The translations under genes were made by a program, and so were the position numbers. Below are positions 1 to 4,122 of a stretch of 9,620 bases of DNA, one piece after another. Below the pieces are notes generated by a model. It did not search any database. It saw only the letters and a program-made list of their open reading frames with translations, and was not told the origin of the DNA. The stretch comes from Prevotellaceae bacterium (lineage in GTDB: Bacteria > Bacteroidota > Bacteroidia > Bacteroidales > UBA932): NCBI GenBank assembly GCA_031278135.1, contig JAITKY010000245.1, forward strand, positions 1-9,620. The letters are read 5' to 3'. Every line of letters starts with the position of its first letter. The stretch's first letter is position 1.

Positions 1-90
1 CCAAAATTTTGGAGTCTCTCGGAACTCTGTGAGAAAAAAGTGTACATAATCCAATGCTTTTTATACTACATTTTTAAATCAAACACGGGT

Positions 91-122
91 ACAAAGGTAA
101 AACAGTTTTTTGAATCCGCAAA
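91..122 (-). promoter_or_regulatory. Bacteroidota-type promoter reading left off the window
   Basis: Read on the minus strand, TTTG (122-119) is followed after exactly 19 bp by TACCTTTGT (99-91). This matches the Bacteroidota primary sigma consensus (TTTG, 19-21 bp, TAnnTTTG) at every fixed position. Transcription would start near 84 and run left. The gene it serves would lie outside the window, or begin at the minus-strand ATG at 47. The motif match is seen directly; activity is inferred. Confidence 0.6.
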
Positions 123-342
123 ACAATTCGAAGAAAAATTTGTTTTTAATCCGTTTATATTGTTTTTTGTGTATTGAAATTATAGATACACAAGATATTA
201 TATTTATGGATTGAGAATAATTTTTTTTCATTCTTATTTGAAACTTTTCCAAGATTGCCGTTTTGACAAGCGAAAAATTCTCCACAAAACGTGTTTTTAA
301 GAAAAAATGGCTAAATCTTTTTTTGAAACGCTACTCAGAATT

Positions 343-360
343 CTGTACAATCCTGTTAAT
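343..360. repeat. Dispersed 18-bp repeat, copy 1
   Basis: CTGTACAATCCTGTTAAT occurs here and again, identically, at 3481-3498 just after ispE. The flanking sequence continues in the same style, with TCTG- and CCTG-containing 10-11-mers (341-370). This suggests the remnant of a short-period repeat family rather than a coding or protein-binding sequence. Both copies lie in gene-free DNA. Confidence 0.6.
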
Positions 361-411
361 TCTGATCATAAATGACTGCCCGTATGTCCGAGAAATATGG
401 ATAACCCCGTG

Positions 412-440
412 TAGGGGGCAACCCTTGCGGTTGCCCCCTA
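412..440. repeat. Strong intergenic palindrome (REP-like hairpin)
   Basis: TAGGGGGCAACC (412-423) and GGTTGCCCCCTA (429-440) are perfect 12-bp inverted arms around the 5-nt loop CTTGC. The element is far more GC-rich than its surroundings. There is no T-run directly after either arm: a short TTTG follows on the plus side only. A repetitive extragenic palindrome therefore fits better than a standard terminator, though it could still stop or stabilise a transcript. Similar GGGGCAACC-type palindromes are, from memory, common between genes in Bacteroidota. Confidence 0.7.
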
Positions 441-511
441 TTTGTATATGTCTCCCTTGCAAGCCGCAGGCGCAGCTAAAAAATATTAAAAATATTTGAA
501 AGAATATTACT

Positions 512-528
512 TTGGCACGATTTTTGTA
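512..528 (+). promoter_or_regulatory. Sigma-54-like promoter, rightward
   Basis: TTGGCACG (512-519), four bases, then TTGTA (524-528). The consensus is YTGGCACG, four bases, TTGCW. The -24 half is perfect and the GG-to-G spacing of 11 is correct. The -12 dinucleotide is GT instead of the usual GC, which would weaken it. Initiation would fall near 540, and the first feature downstream is the terminator at 687-722 with no substantial gene between. No RpoN or enhancer-binding protein gene is in the window to support use. Confidence 0.45.
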
Positions 529-563
529 CTCTTTTACAACGTCTGGCGCTGGACATAAATTTT

Positions 564-579
564 AGCAAGTACCGTGCCT
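564..579 (-). promoter_or_regulatory. Sigma-54-like promoter, leftward
   Basis: On the minus strand AGGCACG (579-573), four bases, TTGCT (568-564) matches the sigma-54 consensus except for the first T of the -24 element. Both GG (578-577) and GC (566-565) are present at the correct spacing of 11. Initiation would be near 553, running left toward the palindrome at 412-440. It faces the rightward site at 512-528, so the two predicted starts overlap by about 14 bp. Known: GG and GC are the most conserved bases of such promoters. Use is inferred. Confidence 0.4.
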
Positions 580-686
580 CGCTGTTTTTAAGTTACAATA
601 AATAGAAGGTTAGTTAGATAAAAAAGATGAATGTAGTTTGTAATACAACCGTTTCATGGTAAAATGTTTTTAATGATTAATTATTT

Positions 687-722
687 AAGTCTCCGAAAGT
701 AACACTTCCGGAGACTTTTTTT
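687..722 (+). terminator. Rho-independent terminator
   Basis: AAGTCTCCG (687-695) pairs with CGGAGACTT (709-717). After one A-C mismatch the stem continues with AAGT (697-700) and ACTT (704-707) around an AAC loop. A run of seven T (716-722) follows at once. This is a textbook intrinsic terminator for rightward transcription. No gene lies just upstream, so it ends either an unseen small RNA or nothing annotated. Confidence 0.8.
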
Positions 723-781
723 ATAACGAAGCACATATTTGCAAAAAAGCAGTTCATAGATCATATATCGAAAATAAATAT

Positions 782-790
782 TACTTTTGC
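782..790 (+). promoter_or_regulatory. Likely -7 element of the operon promoter
   Basis: TACTTTTGC fits the Bacteroidota -7 consensus TAnnTTTGC. It lies 20 bp before the ATG at 810, so the leader would be very short. No TTTG is found at the expected -33 spacing (757-762 reads tagatc), so the promoter is only half supported. The terminator at 687-722 separates it from upstream transcription, which makes a local promoter for the permease-rhomboid-ispE operon likely. Confidence 0.45.
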
Positions 791-809
791 AAATAAATTT
801 GAAAAAGAC

Positions 810-2069
810 ATGAGAAATGTAATGTTAATCATTCGACGGGAATTTTTGGCAAGAGTTCGGAAAAAATCTTTCATAATTCTCTCTTCATTAGCGCCGGTTC
901 TATATGCTGTGACAATGTTTCTTTCTGTCAAACTTGCATCGACCGAAACCGGAGTTAAAGAATTAGATATCAAGATTGCAGATAACACACATTGGATAGG
1001 CGGCAATATTGCAAGTAGCAGTGTATTTAAATTCGAAAACATCGAGCCTGAGCCGATGGAATCTTTGCGAAAAAAATATGCTGATTCCGAATCAATTATT
1101 CTGTATATCGAAGGCGAAAAAGATGAATATCCGGTTAATTATTCGATGTATTCGACAAAAACCGTTAATGTCGATTTGCACGAATATATCCGCAGGGCTA
1201 TAACTGCTATAGTCGAAAACCGCAAACTTAAAGAATATGACATTGATAATCTGGGCAAAATACTGTCGGAAATCCATACACCCATGGATATGCGCACCAT
1301 AAAATGGGATAAAAACAGGGAAGACAAAGAATCCAATACGCATATAATAATGTTGATTTCCTACATTTTATCGTTTATTCTATACATGTTTATCTTTATG
1401 TTCGGCGCTATGGTGATGCGTGGCGTGATTGAAGAAAAATCGAGCAGGATAATCGAAATAATGATTTCGTCGGTGAAACCCTTTCAGTTAATGGCGGGTA
1501 AGATAACAGGCGTAGCATTGGTCGCTATTCTTCAATTCTTGATATGGATTGTGCTTACGGTTGCTTTTTTATCTGTTTTTCAAAGTTTTTCATCGGCGGA
1601 TGCAGGCGGTGGCATGCTCAGTGGAGTGATCAGCAGTTTGGCGAGTATCAATATTGTCGAAATACTTGTTTGCTTCATTTTGTTTTTCATCGGTGGGTAT
1701 TTGCTTTATGCTTCGATGTTTGCTGCCGTAGGTGCGGCGGTCGAATCGGAGAGCGATTCTCAACAGTTGATGATGCCCATAACCATACCGCTTATTTTGG
1801 CGATAATAATTATGATGCAGACTTTCAGATATCCCGACAGCAGTTTGTCGGTTTGGGCGTCGATGATTCCGTTCACGTCGCCGATAATTATGGTCGCAAG
1901 GATTCCGTTTGGTGTTCCTTTGTGGCAAATTATCCTGTCGTTAAGTATCCTGTTGGCAACGTTTACGTTGATGGCATATATCACATCAAAAATATACAGG
2001 GTGGGAATATTGATGTATGGTAAAAAACCTTCGTTGAAAGAAATTATTAAATGGTTGAAATATAAATAA
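810..2069 (+). CDS. ABC-2 family transporter permease (NatB-like)
   Basis: A 419-residue inner-membrane permease of the ABC-2 / NatB type. It would pair with a separate ATPase to export an unknown substrate. One membrane segment sits near residues 20-42 after a basic N-terminus. A hydrophilic extracytoplasmic domain spans about 45-175. Five or six further hydrophobic segments follow between 178 and 395. The cytoplasmic stretch MRGVIEEKSSRIIEIMIS (203-220) and the following PFQLMAGK (224-231) are typical of the family. Length is close to normal and no frameshift is visible. The start is the first ATG after the -7 element; there is no Shine-Dalgarno, as usual in this phylum. It leads an operon with rhomboid and ispE, 7 nt before the next start. 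Oddly, no ATP-binding gene adjoins it. In many Bacteroidota the ATPase lies directly upstream, so this copy must use one encoded elsewhere. Confidence 0.85.
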   Translation: MRNVMLIIRREFLARVRKKSFIILSSLAPVLYAVTMFLSVKLASTETGVKELDIKIADNTHWIGGNIASSSVFKFENIEPEPMESLRKKYADSESIILYIEGEKDEYPVNYSMYSTKTVNVDLHEYIRRAITAIVENRKLKEYDIDNLGKILSEIHTPMDMRTIKWDKNREDKESNTHIIMLISYILSFILYMFIFMFGAMVMRGVIEEKSSRIIEIMISSVKPFQLMAGKITGVALVAILQFLIWIVLTVAFLSVFQSFSSADAGGGMLSGVISSLASINIVEILVCFILFFIGGYLLYASMFAAVGAAVESESDSQQLMMPITIPLILAIIIMMQTFRYPDSSLSVWASMIPFTSPIIMVARIPFGVPLWQIILSLSILLATFTLMAYITSKIYRVGILMYGKKPSLKEIIKWLKYK

Positions 2070-2076
2070 TAAAAAA

Positions 2077-2694
2077 ATGAATTTGAATCCAAGTACTTTA
2101 TTAACGCTCGTTACTGTCGGAGTCAGCATTCTGGCTTTCAATAACAGGGATTTGTTGAGCAAACTGATAATGTACCCATATGTAATGGTTCGGCAAAACC
2201 AGTGGTACAGAATTGTGACCCACGCATTTATACATGCCGACTGGATGCATCTTATTTTTAATATGATAGCATTGTGGTCGTTTGGGAATTTTGTTTTCAA
2301 TTCGTTGGGTTACATGACATCGTATCCAACTTTGCATTTTATGGTGATGTATTTCGGCGCTATACTGTTTTCGTCGATTTCCGATGTCTCTAAACAAAAG
2401 AATAATCAACATTATGCAAGTCTGGGTGCATCGGGCGCTGTGTCGGCGGTGATTTTCTTTGCCATACTGTTGAAACCATGGACGCTTATCTATGTGTTTT
2501 TTATTCCCTGTCCGGGTATTATTTTCGGAGTTTTGTACCTGATATATTCGAACTACATGAGCAAAAGAGGCGGCGACATAATCAATCACGATGCGCATTT
2601 CTATGGAGCAGTTTTCGGACTGCTGTATCCGCTGTTCGTCGAACCGTCGATATATCAGGTGTTTTTAAATAATCTGTTACATCCTGTTTTCTGA
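2077..2694 (+). CDS. Rhomboid family intramembrane serine protease
   Basis: A 205-residue polytopic membrane protein that should cleave membrane-spanning substrates within the bilayer. The family's key residues are present. H53, H58 and N62 in HADWMHLIFN match the HxxxxHxxxN motif of helix 2. The nucleophile S119 lies in GASG (117-120). The catalytic H174 lies in NHDAHFYGAVFG (170-181). Six hydrophobic segments can be drawn, the minimal bacterial rhomboid core, with no extra N- or C-terminal domain. The substrate cannot be told from sequence. It starts 7 nt after the permease stop and its TGA overlaps the ispE ATG by 1 nt, so ispE translation is probably coupled to it. Expression is likely constitutive, with the operon. 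Confidence 0.9.
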   Translation: MNLNPSTLLTLVTVGVSILAFNNRDLLSKLIMYPYVMVRQNQWYRIVTHAFIHADWMHLIFNMIALWSFGNFVFNSLGYMTSYPTLHFMVMYFGAILFSSISDVSKQKNNQHYASLGASGAVSAVIFFAILLKPWTLIYVFFIPCPGIIFGVLYLIYSNYMSKRGGDIINHDAHFYGAVFGLLYPLFVEPSIYQVFLNNLLHPVF

Positions 2695-3455
2695 TGATAT
2701 CCTTTCCCTGCGCCAAAATCAATCTGGGTCTGAATGTCGTTTCGAAACGTGACGACGGATATCACAATATCGAAACGGTGTTTTTTCCCGTCACGGAATT
2801 GACCGACATTCTGGAAATCGTTGAATCCGACAGGTTTTTATTTACGCAAACGGGTATACACGTCGATGCGGCTACGGAAGACAATCTATGTGTCAAAGCA
2901 TTCCGGATTTTGGAAAAAGATTACAGTTTGCCGCCGGTGTCGATTTATCTGCATAAAGTCATTCCACTTGGAGCGGGATTAGGTGGAGGTTCGTCCGATG
3001 CAGCATTCACTCTCACTTCGTTAAACAAAATTTTCGGGCTGGGTATTTCCCACGAACGGCTGAAATCTTACGCTGCAATGCTGGGTAGCGATTGCGCTTT
3101 TTTTATCGACAACATTCCTTCGAAAGCCTCCGGCAGAGGAGAACTGCTCGAACCGGTCGAAATAGATATTTCCGGCTTGTATATTAAGATTGTAACGCCC
3201 GACATCCACGTAAGTACAAAAGAAGCATACGCAAATATCACACCGCATATTCCCGACATATCCATAACAGAGATAATAAAATTGCCCGTCGAACAGTGGA
3301 AAAATAAACTCCATAACGATTTCGAAAAAAGCATTTTCATGTTACATCCCACAATTGCCGGAATAAAAGAAAAGATGTACGAACAGGGCGCTGTATATTC
3401 GTCAATGAGCGGTAGCGGAGCCTCTGTTTTCGGATTGTTTAAGATCAAAATTTGA
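2694..3455 (+). CDS. ispE: 4-diphosphocytidyl-2-C-methyl-D-erythritol kinase
   Basis: A 253-residue cytoplasmic GHMP kinase. It phosphorylates 4-diphosphocytidyl-2-C-methyl-D-erythritol with ATP, the fourth step of the MEP (non-mevalonate) route to IPP and DMAPP. Three family motifs are visible: the substrate motif CAKINLGLNV (6-15) with catalytic K8; the ATP loop PLGAGLGGGSSDA (91-103); and the C-terminal glycine motif SMSGSGASVFGLF (237-249). D133 in GSDCAFF (131-137) corresponds to the catalytic aspartate of the family. It is slightly shorter than many homologues (about 270-290), with a short C-terminus, but all motifs are intact. Its ATG overlaps the rhomboid stop by 1 nt. No ordinary T-run terminator follows; the foldback repeat at 3499-3735 may end the transcript. 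Confidence 0.95.
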   Translation: MISFPCAKINLGLNVVSKRDDGYHNIETVFFPVTELTDILEIVESDRFLFTQTGIHVDAATEDNLCVKAFRILEKDYSLPPVSIYLHKVIPLGAGLGGGSSDAAFTLTSLNKIFGLGISHERLKSYAAMLGSDCAFFIDNIPSKASGRGELLEPVEIDISGLYIKIVTPDIHVSTKEAYANITPHIPDISITEIIKLPVEQWKNKLHNDFEKSIFMLHPTIAGIKEKMYEQGAVYSSMSGSGASVFGLFKIKI

Positions 3456-3480
3456 TTAGAATTATAAAATTATCAAAATC

Positions 3481-3498
3481 CTGTACAATCCTGTTAAT
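3481..3498. repeat. Dispersed 18-bp repeat, copy 2
   Basis: Identical to 343-360. Here it is preceded by AAAATC, so AATCCTGT occurs twice with an 11-bp step (3476-3494). It abuts the left end of the foldback element at 3499 exactly. The end of the shared sequence is therefore also the boundary of the next repeat. Confidence 0.6.
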
Positions 3499-3521
3499 GG
3501 GTGTACGACAAAATTCCCTTT

Positions 3522-3673
3522 TTATCCACAGATTTACACAGATTTACACAGATGAATCAAATCTGTGAACATCTGTGAACATCTGTGGATAAAAAGAGGA
3601 TATGATCCACAGATTTACACAGATTTACACAGATGAATCAAATCTGTGAATATCTGTGAACATCTGTGGATAA
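3522..3673. promoter_or_regulatory. Cluster of exact DnaA-box 9-mers
   Basis: TTATCCACA, the canonical strong DnaA box, occurs at 3522-3530 on the plus strand and at 3584-3592 and 3665-3673 on the minus strand. One-mismatch versions (TGATCCACA) lie at 3603-3611 and 3684-3692. The sequence matches are certain. Whether DnaA binds is unknown, because the 9-mers are part of the repeat unit and may be there by descent. No dnaA, dnaN or other origin-linked gene is nearby. Confidence 0.4.
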
Positions 3674-3686
3674 AAAGAGGATATGA
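3525..3686. repeat. Two tandem 81-bp palindromic units
   Basis: Unit 1 is 3525-3605 and unit 2 is 3606-3686. They differ at one base (C3570 versus T3651). Each unit has a left half made of CACAGATTTA steps at 10-bp period and a right half of CATCTGTGAA steps at 10-bp period, around GAATCA. The halves pair as three 8-9-bp helices separated by short mismatched loops. A 15-bp tail (AAAAAGAGGATATGA) closes each unit. One-base divergence between units indicates recent duplication or conversion. Confidence 0.85.
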
Positions 3687-3735
3687 TCCACAGATTCACA
3701 CAAATCTGGGAAAAAGGGAATTTTGTCGTACACCC

Positions 3736-3782
3736 CCCTGAAAGGGCGGCAATGATTATCTACGGATTACGCCCTTTCAGGG
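3736..3782. repeat. GC-rich inverted repeat
   Basis: CCCTGAAAGGGCG (3736-3748) and CGCCCTTTCAGGG (3770-3782) are perfect 13-bp arms around a 21-bp loop. It starts directly at the right edge of the foldback element. The sequence after it (3808-3832, CGTAGGGCGTTGCC followed by CTGCGCTATTG) looks like a decayed partner palindrome. No T-run follows, so a dispersed extragenic repeat is more likely than a terminator. Confidence 0.7.
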
Positions 3783-3860
3783 CTTCCTGTTTACACGAAT
3801 TTTTTCCGTAGGGCGTTGCCACTGCGCTATTGATTGACGGGCTTTGACTGCATTGATTTA

Positions 3861-3892
3861 AAAATCTGTGGATCCTTTTATTCACAGATTTT
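3861..3892. repeat. AT-rich inverted repeat related to the CACAGATTT family
   Basis: AAAATCTGTG (3861-3870) and CACAGATTTT (3883-3892) are perfect 10-bp arms around 12 bases. The arm carries the same ATCTGTG / CACAGAT core as the 81-bp units, so it is probably an isolated half-copy of that family. GGATTTTT follows. A weak terminator role is possible but the stem is AT-rich. Confidence 0.6.
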
Positions 3893-4069
3893 GGATTTTT
3901 GTGTGTAATCTATAGATAAAAATGGAATTTGCGTAAAAAAAAATACAGATTCGATAATAATGTTGGGAATCGTTGGTTACTAATGTTTTCGGATTACTTT
4001 GTGATTATTTAATTCCGTTAAATTTAATCCTGATTATTAATTTTTTTTAATCTATTTGAAAAAAATATT

Positions 4070-4078
4070 TACCTTTGC
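4070..4078 (+). promoter_or_regulatory. Bacteroidota -7 element of the giant gene
   Basis: TACCTTTGC matches the TAnnTTTGC consensus exactly and is embedded in the common form ATTTACCTTTGCGCC. Around the expected -33 position (4045-4050) there is only a T-run. A TTTG at 4055-4058 is too close. The predicted start near 4085 leaves a leader of about 38 nt before the ATG at 4123. No operator-like inverted repeat is visible between. Confidence 0.6.
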
Positions 4079-4122
4079 GCCATTATTGATTACGTTTTTA
4101 CAGTTTATATAATATTGAAATT

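Larger units (their letters stand above)
540..722 (+). ncRNA. Candidate small RNA (promoter-to-terminator unit)
   Basis: A rightward sigma-54-like promoter (512-528) and a strong intrinsic terminator (687-722) frame about 180 bp without a substantial coding frame. The only plausible start, ATG at 627, gives an 11-codon peptide (627-662, MNVVCNTTVSW) with no recognisable ribosome binding site. The gene downstream has its own -7-like element after the terminator, so this segment looks like a separate unit rather than a leader. I recognise no Rfam family in it. It could also be the 3' untranslated end of something else, or decayed sequence. Confidence 0.3.
1..809. other. Gene-poor intergenic region (overview)
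   Basis: No reading frame here has recognisable protein similarity or a convincing start. The stretch is AT-rich. It holds a leftward promoter (91-122), a dispersed 18-mer (343-360), a strong palindrome (412-440), two sigma-54-like sequences (512-528 and 564-579), a terminator (687-722) and the promoter of the next gene. Between 123 and 342 I see only AT-rich sequence. On the minus strand an open frame starts with ATG at 47 and runs 15 codons to the edge. It could be the start of a gene to the left, but it overlaps a palindromic edge sequence and is too short to call. Confidence 0.6.
3499..3735. repeat. 237-bp foldback element with 25-bp terminal inverted repeats
   Basis: Positions 3499-3523 and 3711-3735 are perfect 25-bp inverted arms (GGGTGTACGACAAAATTCCC plus TTTTT, and its complement). 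They enclose two full 81-bp direct repeats and a degenerate third start (3687-3710). No transposase is encoded and no target-site duplication is obvious at the edges. The form resembles a MITE or a composite extragenic palindrome. As RNA it would fold into a long hairpin directly behind ispE and might protect or end that transcript. Short palindromes built on CACAGATTT are, from memory, scattered through several bacterial phyla. Confidence 0.8.
3456..4122. other. Repeat-packed intergenic region (overview)
   Basis: No protein-coding frame is supported on either strand. In order it holds an 18-mer shared with the first spacer, a 237-bp foldback element with internal 81-bp repeats, a GC-rich inverted repeat (3736-3782), a CGTAGGGCGTTGCC-type sequence that looks like a degenerate dispersed repeat (3808-3832), and an AATCTGTG inverted repeat (3861-3892). 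An AT-rich stretch follows (about 3895-4070) in which I see nothing specific, then the promoter of the giant gene. Confidence 0.7.

Noticed and set aside
79..285. Minus-strand frame of 68 codons
   Set aside because: A Lys/Phe/Ile-rich product of AT-rich DNA. Its 3' end contains the full consensus promoter at 91-122, which argues against coding.
263..499. Plus-strand frame of 78 codons
   Set aside because: It reads through the dispersed 18-mer and the GC-rich palindrome, has no promoter or start signal, and its low-complexity product resembles nothing I know.
627..662. 11-codon peptide inside the candidate small RNA
   Set aside because: Too short to support by sequence alone, with no ribosome binding site and no known leader-peptide pattern. 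Mentioned only in the small RNA entry.
1544..2023. 159-codon frame overlapping the permease gene
   Set aside because: It lies inside the permease in another frame. The permease frame has clear membrane segments and family motifs throughout this interval.
3525..3710. CRISPR-like array of repeats
   Set aside because: The 81-bp units are directly adjacent with no unique spacers, are palindromic throughout, and no cas gene is present.
3499..4070. Chromosomal origin of replication (DnaA boxes beside AT-rich DNA)
   Set aside because: The boxes are embedded in a repeat unit and no origin-linked gene is nearby. ispE and a surface-protein gene are not typical origin neighbours. Kept only as a titration hypothesis.
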